From Streptomyces sp. HUAS MG91 (GTDB lineage Bacteria; Actinomycetota; Actinomycetes; Streptomycetales; Streptomycetaceae): a stretch of DNA of 64,000 nucleotides. The translations under genes were made by a program, and so were the position numbers. This document shows positions 33,572-42,209 of this stretch, piece after piece. The notes below the pieces were generated by a model that was not told the origin of the DNA, did not search any database, and worked only from the letters and a program-made list of their open reading frames with translations. The stretch is taken from the NCBI RefSeq assembly GCF_040529335.1, contig NZ_CP159534.1:3534001-3598000 (forward strand), in the 5' to 3' direction. Position 1 is the stretch's first letter. Each line of letters begins with the position of its first letter.

Positions 33572-36118
33572 ATGTTCCGTACAGCCCTGCGCAACGTGTT
33601 CGCGCACAAGGCCCGCCTCCTGATGACCGTGCTGGCCGTCATGCTCGGCGTCGCCTTCGTCAGCGGCACCCTCGTCTTCACCAACACCATCTCCTCCGCG
33701 CTGGAGAAGTCCTCCGCCAAGGGCTTCGACCACGTCGACGTCGCCCTCACCCCCGGCTCCACCAAGGCCGAGGGCGACAAGGTCAGCAAGGAGGTGAAGC
33801 TGACCGACGCCACCCTGAAGAAGGCCGGGAGCGTGCCGGGCGCCGCCTCGGCGACCGGCGTCGTCAGCGGCTACGCGGCCGTGGCCGACCAGGACGGCAA
33901 GCTCGTCGGCAACGGCTTCTCGACCAAGGGCGGCAACTACTCGGGATCCGCCGGCAAACCTGACGACCGCTACCCGCTGGCCCAGGGCTCCGCCCCGCAC
34001 GGCAAGAACCAGGTCGCGCTGGACTCCGAGACCGCCAAGCGCGCCGGTTACAAGGTCGGCGACCAGGTCCGGATGTCGGTCGACGGCCCCGTCCTCACCC
34101 CGACGCTGACCGGCGTCTTCACCACCGACGACGGCAATGTGGCGGCCGGCGGCTCGCTCGCCCTGTTCGACACGGCGACGGCGCAGCAGCTCTTCCACAA
34201 GCCGGGCGCGTACGACGAGATCGACGTCAAGGCCGCGGCCGGCACCAGCCAGGACCAGCTGAAGTCCCAGCTCGACAAGGCGCTCGGCAGCGCCGCCGTC
34301 GACTCCGAGACCGGTCAGCAGCTCGCCGACGACCAGGCGAAGTCGATCGCCACGTCGATGAGCTCCATGAAGACGATGCTGCTGGTCTTCGCCGGGATCG
34401 CGCTCTTCGTCGGCATCTTCATCATCGCCAACACCTTCACGATGCTGGTCGCCCAGCGCACCAAGGAACTCGCGCTGCTGCGGGCCGTCGGTGCCTCGCG
34501 CCGCCAGGTCACCCGCTCGGTGCTGATGGAGGCGTTCTTCGTGGGCGCCGTCGCCGCCGTCACCGGCCTCGCGGTCGGCATCGGCATCGGCGCGGGCATG
34601 CGCGCGCTGATGAACGGCACCGGCGCGGTCATCCCCGACGGCCCGCTGGTGATCTCGGGCGGCACCGTGGTGTCCGCGCTCGTCGTCGGCGTCCTCATCA
34701 CCATGCTGGCCGCCTGGCTGCCGGGCCGCCGCGCCGCGAAGATCCCCCCGGTCGCCGCGATGAACGCGGTGCACGCCGCCCCGACCACCAAGTCGATGGT
34801 GCTGCGCAACACGCTCGGCGCGCTGGTCTCCGCCGCCGGTGTCGCGGCGGTGCTGGCCGCGACGACCATGAGCGGCGACTCCGGCCAGGCCCCCATGGGT
34901 CTCGGCGCGGCCCTGCTCGTCATCGGTGTCTTCATCCTGACGCCGCTGCTGTCCCGCCCGCTGATCGCGGCGGCCGCACCGCTCATGCGCGCCTTCGGCA
35001 TCTCCGGCAAGCTGGCCCGGCTGAACTCGGTGCGCAACCCGCGCCGCACCGCCGCCACCGCCTCGGCACTGATGATCGGCCTGACCCTGATCACCGGCCT
35101 GACGGTGATCGCGGGCAGCGTCCAGGGCGCGATCAACAAGATGGCCGCCGACTCCATCAAGGCGGACTACGTCGTCTCCATGGCGAACGGGAACCCGCTC
35201 TCCGCCGACGTCCTGAAGACCCTGGACAAGACGGACGGCGTCACCGCGACCACCGGCCTGACCAACTCCCCGTCCCGCGTCGACGGCGAGACCGAGTACC
35301 TGACCGGCGTCAACGGCCGCACGATCGACCAGCTCGCCGCCCTCACCATGGACAGCGGGAAGTTCCGCGTCGGCGGCTCGGACGTCGTGGTCGACGACAA
35401 GACGGCGAAGGACCGCGGCTGGAAGACCGGCTCGGCCTTCACCACCACCTACGAGGACGGCAGGAAGCAGGAGCTGACCGTCGCGGGCGTCTACGAGGGC
35501 AACGAGATGATGCAGGGCGTCCTGCTCGACTCCGCGACCCTGAACCCGCACCTCGCCGACAGCGCCGCCGCCACCGACATGCAGGTCATGGTGAAGATGT
35601 CCGGCGGCGCCACCGAGGCCAACCAGGACAAGCTCACCAAGGCCCTCGGCGAGAACCCGGCGATCCAGGTACAGGACAAGCAGGACATCTCCAACCAGAT
35701 CGCCCAGATCTTCACGCTGATGCTGAACATGCTCTACGGCCTGCTCGCCATGGCGGTCATCGTCGCCGTCCTCGGGGTCATCAACACCCTGGCGATGTCG
35801 GTCTTCGAGCGTCAGCAGGAGATCGGGATGCTCCGCGCGATCGGCATCGACCGCAAGGGCATCAAGCGCATGGTCCGCCTGGAGTCCCTGGTGATCTCCC
35901 TGTTCGGCGGCGTGCTCGGCATCGGCCTCGGCGTGTTCTTCGGCTGGGCGGCCGGCCGGCTGATCGGCAACGCGATGTCGACGTACGAACTGATCCTGCC
36001 CTGGGGCCGGATGGGTCTCTTCCTGGCGCTGGCCGCCGTGGTCGGCATCCTGGCGGCCCTGTGGCCGGCCCGCCGCGCGGCCCGCCTGAACATGCTCGCG
36101 GCGATCAAGTCCGAGTAG
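33572..36118 (+). CDS. FtsX-like ABC transporter permease
   Basis: 848-residue permease with the large-exporter layout: a first transmembrane helix (LLMTVLAVMLGVAFVSGTLVF), an extracytoplasmic domain, three helices with a FtsX core (LLVFAGIALFVGIFIIANTFTMLVAQRTKELALLRAVGASRRQV), a second helix near residue 480, a second extracytoplasmic domain and a second FtsX core (MAVIVAVLGVINTLAMSVFERQQEIGMLRAIGIDRKGI). This is the duplicated form typical of actinobacterial ABC exporters. The ribosome binding site is weak. It works with the ATPase encoded just upstream. Confidence 0.93.
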   Translation: MFRTALRNVFAHKARLLMTVLAVMLGVAFVSGTLVFTNTISSALEKSSAKGFDHVDVALTPGSTKAEGDKVSKEVKLTDATLKKAGSVPGAASATGVVSGYAAVADQDGKLVGNGFSTKGGNYSGSAGKPDDRYPLAQGSAPHGKNQVALDSETAKRAGYKVGDQVRMSVDGPVLTPTLTGVFTTDDGNVAAGGSLALFDTATAQQLFHKPGAYDEIDVKAAAGTSQDQLKSQLDKALGSAAVDSETGQQLADDQAKSIATSMSSMKTMLLVFAGIALFVGIFIIANTFTMLVAQRTKELALLRAVGASRRQVTRSVLMEAFFVGAVAAVTGLAVGIGIGAGMRALMNGTGAVIPDGPLVISGGTVVSALVVGVLITMLAAWLPGRRAAKIPPVAAMNAVHAAPTTKSMVLRNTLGALVSAAGVAAVLAATTMSGDSGQAPMGLGAALLVIGVFILTPLLSRPLIAAAAPLMRAFGISGKLARLNSVRNPRRTAATASALMIGLTLITGLTVIAGSVQGAINKMAADSIKADYVVSMANGNPLSADVLKTLDKTDGVTATTGLTNSPSRVDGETEYLTGVNGRTIDQLAALTMDSGKFRVGGSDVVVDDKTAKDRGWKTGSAFTTTYEDGRKQELTVAGVYEGNEMMQGVLLDSATLNPHLADSAAATDMQVMVKMSGGATEANQDKLTKALGENPAIQVQDKQDISNQIAQIFTLMLNMLYGLLAMAVIVAVLGVINTLAMSVFERQQEIGMLRAIGIDRKGIKRMVRLESLVISLFGGVLGIGLGVFFGWAAGRLIGNAMSTYELILPWGRMGLFLALAAVVGILAALWPARRAARLNMLAAIKSE

Positions 36119-36139
36119 CGGCTGCGACGCATACGCGAA

Positions 36140-36170
36140 GGGGGCGCCCGGTGATCCACCGGGCGCCCCC
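36140..36170. terminator. Bidirectional terminator after the ABC exporter
   Basis: 14-bp perfect stem GGGGGCGCCCGGTG with its complement and an ATC loop, between convergent genes. Confidence 0.85.
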
Positions 36171-36191
36171 TCGGCGTACGAGCGAGGTGCG

Positions 36192-37493
36192 CTAGTTCCA
36201 GGTCCGCGCTCGCAGCGGCATCCCCGACGCCCCGGACGGCGGGGTCTTCACGGCGAGGATCTGGTTGACGCCGATCCGGTTGCGCTCGAAGCTCAGCGCC
36301 GAGGCGGCCATGTACAGCCGCCAGATCCTGGCCCGGCCGGGGCTGACCAGCTTCAGCGCCTCGGCCCAGCGGGCCTCCAGGTTCCGCACCCACTGGCGCA
36401 GGGTGAGGGCGTAGTGCTCCCGGATCGCCTCGATGTCGCGCACCTCGAACCCGGCCCGCTCCAGAAGCCCGGCCGTGGTGCCGACGGGCGCCAGCTCCCC
36501 GTCGGGGAAGACGTACGCGTCGATGAACTCGTCGACCTCGTACGCCTCCTCGTCGCGCTGCGGGCGGCGCGCGATCTGGTGGTTGAGCAGCCGCCCGCCG
36601 GGGGCCAGGAGGGCGTACAGGTCGTGCGCGTACTCCAGGTACCGGTCGGCGCCGACGTGTTCGGCCATGCCGATGGAGGAGATCGCGTCGTACGGGCCGT
36701 CGCGCACGTCCCGGTAGTCCTGGACGCGGATCTCGATACGGTCGGTCAGCCCCTCGTCGGCGACGCGCTTACGGGCGAACGCGGCCTGTTCCTGCGAGAG
36801 GGTGACGCCGACGACGCTCACCCCGTGCTCACGGGCCGCGTGGATGGCCATGGAGCCCCAGCCGCAGCCGACGTCGAGCAGCCGCATACCGGGCTTCAGA
36901 CCGAGCTTGCGGGAGATCAGTTCCAGCTTGTCGCGCTGGGCGGATTCGAGGGTGGCCTCCGGGGACTCCCAGTAGGCGCACGAGTAGACCATCGAGGGGC
37001 CGAGGACCAGCTCGTAGAAGTCGTTGCCGACGTCGTAGTGATGGCTGATGGCCTGCTTGTCGCTGCCCTTGGTGTGCAGGTGGAGGCGGCCCTTGCGGCG
37101 CATCTCCTCGGCGGGCGACGCGGGCGGCGGGTACGGCCCCGCCAGCTTCACCAGCTCGCGCACCCCGGCCCGGACGCCCGGGTCCCTGAGCGCCTCGGTG
37201 AGGCTCCTGCGCGGGGCCTCGTCGTCGTGCTCCCAGATGAGGCCCGCCATCGCGTCCAGGGCCTCGTACAGGTCACCCTCGACGTCCAGGTCGCCGGCCA
37301 CCCAGGCGCGGGCCAGGCCCAGTTCGCCCGGCTTCCACAGCAGGCGGCGCAGGGCGCGCCGGTGGCGGACGACGAGGGCGGGGGCGTCCGGCGGGCCGGC
37401 CTCGGAGCCGTCCCAGGCGCGCAGGCGCACGGGAAGTTCAGTGCCGAGCAACTGCTCGGCGAGGTTCTTCAGCCGCTGTGCGGCGTCCTGCAT
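36192..37493 (-). CDS. Cyclopropane-fatty-acyl-phospholipid synthase family protein
   Basis: 433-residue SAM-dependent methyltransferase that modifies unsaturated acyl chains in membrane phospholipids. An N-terminal lipid-domain region is followed by SHHYDVGNDFYELVLGPSMVYSCAYW, the SAM site LLDVGCGWGSMAIHAAREHGVSVVGVTLSQEQ and the EHVGADRYLEYAHDLYALLAPGGRLLNHQI segment. The start at 37493 is set by GGAGG before the ATG; longer in-frame readings lack that signal. Downstream of ndh with its own upstream region. Confidence 0.92.
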   Translation of the reverse strand: MQDAAQRLKNLAEQLLGTELPVRLRAWDGSEAGPPDAPALVVRHRRALRRLLWKPGELGLARAWVAGDLDVEGDLYEALDAMAGLIWEHDDEAPRRSLTEALRDPGVRAGVRELVKLAGPYPPPASPAEEMRRKGRLHLHTKGSDKQAISHHYDVGNDFYELVLGPSMVYSCAYWESPEATLESAQRDKLELISRKLGLKPGMRLLDVGCGWGSMAIHAAREHGVSVVGVTLSQEQAAFARKRVADEGLTDRIEIRVQDYRDVRDGPYDAISSIGMAEHVGADRYLEYAHDLYALLAPGGRLLNHQIARRPQRDEEAYEVDEFIDAYVFPDGELAPVGTTAGLLERAGFEVRDIEAIREHYALTLRQWVRNLEARWAEALKLVSPGRARIWRLYMAASALSFERNRIGVNQILAVKTPPSGASGMPLRARTWN

Positions 37494-37615
37494 GGCGCAC
37501 ACCTCCGTGTCGTCGGAGATACCGGAGCGCCCCGAAAACGCGGTCCGGTCCAACAGCAGGTAAACACCAACCGCCCGGCTCCGCAGTCCCGTTACCGGGT
37601 TACGGAAGGGCAAAA

Positions 37616-37634
37616 TACATGTAGCCACCATGTA
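37616..37634. promoter_or_regulatory. TACATG/CATGTA inverted repeat upstream of the cyclopropane synthase gene
   Basis: TACATG (37616-37621) and CATGTA (37629-37634) with a 7-bp spacer, in an AT-rich patch about 125 bp before the start codon. It may be an operator or part of the promoter. Confidence 0.35.
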
Positions 37635-37662
37635 ATTTGTCCGGTTGCGCCGCCCGGGAACG

Positions 37663-37706
37663 CCGAAGGGACCGCCTGCACCACGGATGGCAGGCGGCCC
37701 CTTCGG
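37663..37706 (-). terminator. Terminator of ndh
   Basis: Stem CCGAAGGG-a-CCGCCTGC paired with GCAGGCGG-c-CCCTTCGG (16 bp with one mismatch) and a 10-nt loop, 19 bp past the ndh stop. Confidence 0.8.
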
Positions 37707-37724
37707 GCTACTGACGGGGTACTG

Positions 37725-39125
37725 CTACGAGGCCTTGGCCTCGGCCTTCTTCTCCTCGGCCTTCGGCGCCTCGGCCGCGGCGGGCTTGGGCGCCGGCTTG
37801 GCGGCCTCGTAGAACTCCTCGCGCGGAGTCTCGAGGGCGCCGAGCGCGGTGATGTCGCGCTTCTGGAACATGTTGATCGTCCACTCGGCGATCACACGGA
37901 CCTTGCGGTTGTACGTCGGCATGGCGAGCCCGTGGTAGCCACGGTGCATGTACCAGGCGAGACGGCCCTTGAGCTTGATCTTCATCTTGCCCATGACGAT
38001 CATCGCGACGCCCTTGTGCAGGCCCAGACCGGCGACCGCACCCTTGTTGGCGTGCTTGTACTCGCCCTGCGGGAAGCCCCGCATGCCCGAGACCACGTTG
38101 TCCGCGAGGACCTTGGCCTGGCGCATGGCGTGCTGCGCGTTCGGCGGGCACCAGGCGTTCTCGTTGCCGTTGGCACGGCCGACGAGGTCCGGGACCTGGG
38201 CGTTGTCGCCCGCGGCCCAGATGTAGTCGGTGCCCTGCACCTGGAGGGTGGCGGCGGTGTCCACGTGGCCGCGCGGGCCGAGCGGGAGACCGAAGCGGGC
38301 GAGCGCCGGGTTCGGCTTCACACCGGCGGTCCACACGATGGTGTTGGCGTCGACCTCAAGGCCGTTGCTGAGCACCACGTGGCCGTCGACGCAGGACGGC
38401 ATCGTCGTCTTCAGGTAGACCTCGATACCGCGCGACTCCAGGTGCTTGCGGCCGTACGTGCCCAGGTCCGGGCCGACCTCCGGCAGCACCTTGTCGGCGG
38501 CGTCGACGAGCACGAAGCGCATGTCCTCGCGCTTCACGTTCTTGTAGAACTTGGCCGCGTCGCGCGCCAGGTCCTCCACCTCACCGATGGTCTCGGCGCC
38601 CGCGAAGCCACCGCCGACGAAGACGAAGGTGAGCGCCTTGCGGCGGATCTCCTCGTCCGTGGTCGACTCGGCCTTGTCGAGCTGCTCGAGGACGTGGTTG
38701 CGCAGGCCGATGGCCTCCTCGACACCCTTCATACCGATGCCGACCTCGGCGAGGCCCGGCGTCGGGAAGGTGCGGGAGACCGCGCCGAGCGCGATCACCA
38801 GGTAGTCGAAGGGCACCTCGTACGCCTCGCCGACGAGCGGGGCGACCGTGGCGACCTTGCGGTCCTGGTCGATGGTGGTGACGCGGCCGGTGAGAATCTC
38901 GGCTCCCGGCACAGCGCGTCGCAGCGGGACGACGACGTTGCGCGGCGAGATGCTGCCGGCGGCGGTCTCGGGGAGGAAGGGCTGGTACGTCATGTACGAG
39001 CGCGGGTCGACGACCGTGACGGTCGCTTCCGCGTAACGCATCTTCTTGAGGATGCGACGCGCTGCGTACAGGCCTACGTACCCACCCCCGACAATGAGGA
39101 TCCTGGGACGCTCCGTGGTGCTCAT
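37725..39125 (-). CDS. ndh: Type II NADH dehydrogenase
   Basis: 466-residue single-subunit NADH:quinone oxidoreductase feeding electrons to menaquinone without proton pumping. FAD motif ILIVGGGYVGLYAARRI at the N-terminus, NADH motif FVFVGGGFAGAETIGE in the middle, quinone-site region near AWCPPNAQHAMRQAKVLADNV, and C-terminal amphipathic membrane-binding segments (GRLAWYMHRGYHGLAMPTYNRKV). An Ala/Lys/Pro-rich tail ends the protein. The ATG at 39125 was chosen because the FAD motif starts at residue 10. A Rex-like operator lies upstream. Confidence 0.94.
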   Translation of the reverse strand: MSTTERPRILIVGGGYVGLYAARRILKKMRYAEATVTVVDPRSYMTYQPFLPETAAGSISPRNVVVPLRRAVPGAEILTGRVTTIDQDRKVATVAPLVGEAYEVPFDYLVIALGAVSRTFPTPGLAEVGIGMKGVEEAIGLRNHVLEQLDKAESTTDEEIRRKALTFVFVGGGFAGAETIGEVEDLARDAAKFYKNVKREDMRFVLVDAADKVLPEVGPDLGTYGRKHLESRGIEVYLKTTMPSCVDGHVVLSNGLEVDANTIVWTAGVKPNPALARFGLPLGPRGHVDTAATLQVQGTDYIWAAGDNAQVPDLVGRANGNENAWCPPNAQHAMRQAKVLADNVVSGMRGFPQGEYKHANKGAVAGLGLHKGVAMIVMGKMKIKLKGRLAWYMHRGYHGLAMPTYNRKVRVIAEWTINMFQKRDITALGALETPREEFYEAAKPAPKPAAAEAPKAEEKKAEAKAS

Positions 39126-39434
39126 GCCATCGAGTATCCACCCGAGTGGAGGGGGGTGCTCGTGCGCCCCTTCACAAGGTTCCCCTACCCCTCTGCTACA
39201 CTTCGCCGCCCACGTGACCCATGTCATGGTCGGCCAGGGGAACCGCACGGCCCCGCCAGTCGTTGCACACCCCTCTTGAGCAGCGACAGTGGGCATTCGG
39301 CGGCACTGGACCACTCCCGGATTTCATCCGCGCGTAACACCCGTGGAACCCCGCCGACGACCTCCGGCGGCACCCTTCGTGAGCCCCGGACGGACCCAAG
39401 GGCCCGTAACAGCGTCCAACAGGGCCGAATTCCT

Positions 39435-39450
39435 TGTGAAGAACTTCACG
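39435..39450. promoter_or_regulatory. Rex-like redox operator upstream of ndh
   Basis: TGTGAAGAACTTCACG matches the Streptomyces Rex operator core TGTGAA-4-TTCACA at 11 of the 12 defined positions. It lies 310 bp before the ndh start, in the 39126-39503 gap that otherwise shows no gene. Rex represses respiratory genes when NADH is low. Confidence 0.65.
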
Positions 39451-39503
39451 AACTTTCCCGACGGAGTGTCGCCGGGGGGTGTCGCGGGCCCCTCCGGAGG
39501 CGC

Positions 39504-40238
39504 TCAGGCGCCGTGCGGCGCGCTCAGAAGTGGGGCTTTCGCGGCCCTGCGCTCCTGCCACCACCGCCACCAGGCGAGGGCGAATCCGAGGCCCGCGAGC
39601 AGCGCGGGGACGGCCAGTTCGACGGCGAGGGACGCCATCCAGTCGGGGTTCAGCTGCTTCGTGATGCCGCTGGTGTAGCGGCAGGTCGCCTGGGGCGGCA
39701 GAAAGCCGGGATCCAGGGTCTGCGGCGCCTGGGAACCCCAGTCCGCCCCCATCGAGCAGGCCGACGAGGGGCCGGCGAGCAGCCGCCACCCCACCAGCGC
39801 GTAGAACCCGGCGAAGACCGTGCCGGTCACGAAGAACGCCGTACCGGTGCGGCGCAGCTTGGCCGCCCTGGACATCGGCACGATGTGGTCGCGGCCGGGG
39901 GCCGGTTCGAAGCACTCGGCGACCAGCGCCACCAGCAGGCAGCCCACGAACCCGGCCATGGCCAGCCACAACAGCGCGGCGAGCGGCCACCGGCCGCCGA
40001 CGGACGTGACGTCCCCGCCGGCGAACTCGCAGACCGTCGCGGGCGGGAACGCCTGCTGCCGTACGTGGCCGAGGGCGCCGACGCCCTTGGTGATCCCCTG
40101 CATGCACCGCTCGTCGAACTCCATCATCCCGAAGAGCGCGAGCCCCGAGCAGACCACCAGGGCACTGAGACAGATCCCTGCCACGGCCCACAGCGGATCG
40201 GTCCGATAGGCGCCGTACCGCACCGTCGTCTCCCCCAT
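39504..40238 (-). CDS. Integral membrane protein of unknown function
   Basis: 244-residue protein with four probable transmembrane helices (LWAVAGICLSALVVCSGLALF; PLAALLWLAMAGFVGCLLVALV; AFFVTGTVFAGFYALVGWRLL; VPALLAGLGFALAWWRWW). Several Cys residues lie in the extracytoplasmic loops (ERCMQG, TVCEFAGG, SACSMG, ATCRYTSG), possibly disulfides. AAGG before the ATG at 40238 decides the start; a GTG nine bases upstream is possible. Confidence 0.7.
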   Translation of the reverse strand: MGETTVRYGAYRTDPLWAVAGICLSALVVCSGLALFGMMEFDERCMQGITKGVGALGHVRQQAFPPATVCEFAGGDVTSVGGRWPLAALLWLAMAGFVGCLLVALVAECFEPAPGRDHIVPMSRAAKLRRTGTAFFVTGTVFAGFYALVGWRLLAGPSSACSMGADWGSQAPQTLDPGFLPPQATCRYTSGITKQLNPDWMASLAVELAVPALLAGLGFALAWWRWWQERRAAKAPLLSAPHGA

Positions 40239-40311
40239 GCGCGGCACCTTAACAAGGGCGCCGCGCCGACGGTCCCGGGGTCAGGCCGGAGCGTGACGAG
40301 CCGGGCGGGCC

Positions 40312-40491
40312 CTAGCGCACCTTGGATTCATCGCGGAAGGTGCGCCATTCGTCGCGCACCTTGGCCACAGCCCTGAGCGCCCTCACGGCCTTGCCCGACA
40401 GGGCGGATGCCTGATCGAGCGCCTGGCCCACGAGCACCGAGACCCCGCCGATCGCGGCGACGCCCGCAGCGATCCATCCAACCGTCTCCAT
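40312..40491 (-). CDS. Small membrane protein (59 aa)
   Basis: METVGWIAAGVAAIGGVSVLVG forms one transmembrane helix; the rest is a basic amphipathic helix (ALRAVAKVRDEWRTFRDESKVR). Function unknown; holin-like or regulatory peptides look similar. AGAGG precedes the ATG, and a 9-bp inverted repeat covers this region. Confidence 0.55.
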   Translation of the reverse strand: METVGWIAAGVAAIGGVSVLVGQALDQASALSGKAVRALRAVAKVRDEWRTFRDESKVR

Positions 40492-40493
40492 CA

Positions 40494-40523
40494 GTACCGG
40501 CCTCTCGGTCGAGTGGCCGGTAC
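40494..40523 (-). promoter_or_regulatory. Hairpin over the ribosome binding site of the 59-aa gene
   Basis: GTACCGGCC (40494-40502) and GGCCGGTAC (40515-40523) are exact complements. On the minus-strand mRNA the stem abuts the start codon and includes part of the SD (AGAGG), so folding could block translation. The remaining 40524-40802 stretch holds one further small hairpin (GTCCGGC...GCCGGAC) and no gene. Confidence 0.5.
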
Positions 40524-40802
40524 CGGTGGGCACGCGGGCTTCCCGGCACGGCCACCAGTTTCGGTGGTCACCCCGAGAGCCCGGCTGTGCCCGAGTCCTC
40601 ACGTCCTCGCACTAGGCGCCCCCAAGGGCACAGCCTGTTCCCGTACGAAAACGAAACCGTGTCCGGCAGCCCGCCGGACAGGTACTGAGCCAGATATACC
40701 CAGCCTGCCCGGCACTCACTCGGGCCGTTGCCTCTGCGTGCGCCGGCTGATCCCGGTCCCGGGCCGGCCCGAACCGAAACCCGGGGTCAGTACCGCGAAC
40801 CC

Positions 40803-41516
40803 CTACGGACCGAGCTCCAGCGGCCCTGATCCCTCCACGGCCGTCCCAGGCGTGGAGGCATCCTGGTCGGGCGCCGCCTCCAGTTCCCCCACCTGCGGCG
40901 GCGCGGGAAGGTCGAACGCCTTGCGGATCGCGGCCCCGATCCCGTCCGCGAGCGCCGAGCCGACCGCCTGCGCGATCGGATCGATGAAGCGGACGAGGAC
41001 GACGGCACCGCCGAAAGCGAGCAGCAGAGTCGGCACGCCACCGCCGTCACCCACCGCGGCGAAGGCCCCCGCCGCGTAGGCCATGGCGTCCTTCAGCGGC
41101 AGCCAGGCGGACGGGGGCGAACCGAAGAGCGGCACCACCGCCTGCTCTCCCATGAGCAGTTCCGTGAAGTCCGCCGACTGGGGCTGAGCCGCCGGCCCCC
41201 GGCGGCCCTCCGCAGCGGGCTCAAGTCCCCGCAACCCCGTGCGGGCGACACACGCCGCGGCGAAGCTGGACGCCAGGAACTGCGCCGCGCTGGGCCGGCC
41301 GGCGGCGAACCCGCGCAGATTGGATGCCGTCGGTGGCGGGAGCTGCCCGCCGTGCGCGGTGATCCGGTCGGAGAGGATCTCCGCCCCCGACGAGCGGATC
41401 GAGAGTCGGTCCCCCTCGCTCAGCGCATCGTCGATCGCGGAGATCAACAGCGCCCGCCGGTCGAGCGGCCCCCCACTGACAGTGATCTTGTAGCTGACGA
41501 CCCGCCCGTACCCCAA
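40803..41516 (-). CDS. Hypothetical protein with C-terminal hydrophobic segment
   Basis: 237-residue protein that I do not recognise. The N-terminal 60 residues (VSYKITVSGGPLDRRALLISAIDDALSEGDRLSIRSSGAEILSDRI) look like an alpha/beta domain. A hydrophobic stretch at about 170-185 (TLLLAFGGAVVLVRFIDPIAQAV) may be a membrane or oligomer helix, and the acidic tail is disordered. I prefer the TTG at 41516, which has GAGGGGGG 6 bp upstream, over an ATG 27 bases earlier without a signal. Confidence 0.6.
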   Translation of the reverse strand: MGYGRVVSYKITVSGGPLDRRALLISAIDDALSEGDRLSIRSSGAEILSDRITAHGGQLPPPTASNLRGFAAGRPSAAQFLASSFAAACVARTGLRGLEPAAEGRRGPAAQPQSADFTELLMGEQAVVPLFGSPPSAWLPLKDAMAYAAGAFAAVGDGGGVPTLLLAFGGAVVLVRFIDPIAQAVGSALADGIGAAIRKAFDLPAPPQVGELEAAPDQDASTPGTAVEGSGPLELGP

Positions 41517-41671
41517 CGTGTCCCCCCTCGTCCGGCACTTCATAAAACGTAGCCGGACGCCACAGGACCCGATACGGGAAGCACCCATTCCCTCAGGCCA
41601 CTCATGCTCGCCGGGAGGCCTGGTGCCGCCGATCCACCAAGCCGAGCACGAGCCCGACAGCAGCGGCTTCG

Positions 41672-42037
41672 TCAGGCGACAGCGCCCTCGATCGCCTCGA
41701 AGATGTCGGCGTCGGTCTGCTGCTGCCACTCGGGAAGGTCCGGCCAGTCCGCCACATACCCTGGCTTCGGGTCCTCGAAGTGCTTGAACATCTGCGCCGT
41801 CCAAGAGATCGCGACGAACCGGCTCTTCTGCTCACGGCTCAGCCGCGAGGCGTGACCACCGCTCAGGTCGAGGAACTGGCGCACCTGTTCGTACACGGCG
41901 CCCGCGGCCTGCCGTTCCCATTCGGGAGTTTCCTCCCAGGGAGTCACGTAATCCGGCTTCGGCTCACCCGGGAAGTGCTTGTGCACACCCGCGATCCACG
42001 ACTCGCGGAACAGTCGGGCACCCTCGGCATCCGTCAC
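41672..42037 (-). CDS. Hypothetical protein with an internal tandem duplication
   Basis: 121 residues made of two similar halves: SWIAGVHKHFPGEPKPDYV...EETPEWERQAAGAVYEQV and SWTAQMFKHFEDPKPGYV...PDLPEWQQQTDADIFEAI. Conserved Trp, His-Phe, Pro-Lys-Pro-x-Tyr-Val and Pro-Glu-Trp suggest a repeated small domain. GAGGGG before the GTG at 42037 decides the start. No known function. Confidence 0.65.
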   Translation of the reverse strand: MTDAEGARLFRESWIAGVHKHFPGEPKPDYVTPWEETPEWERQAAGAVYEQVRQFLDLSGGHASRLSREQKSRFVAISWTAQMFKHFEDPKPGYVADWPDLPEWQQQTDADIFEAIEGAVA

Positions 42038-42209
42038 GGCAGCCCCTCTCGTCACGTCGCGCTCAATGCGGCGATCTCGGCGCCCAACTTAACGAGTTGC
42101 CCGAGCTGTACGTGCCGGGCACCCGCTGTTCGCCGACATGCGGACACAGTCGGGCCCCGGTACCCGTCGCGGATACCGGGGCTACTGCGCTTCAGGACAT
42201 CGCCGCGGG

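Noticed and set aside
36414..40376. 1320-codon open frame antisense to the cyclopropane synthase and ndh genes
   Set aside because: Composition is typical of antisense GC-rich DNA and no domain is recognisable; two well-defined enzymes occupy the other strand.
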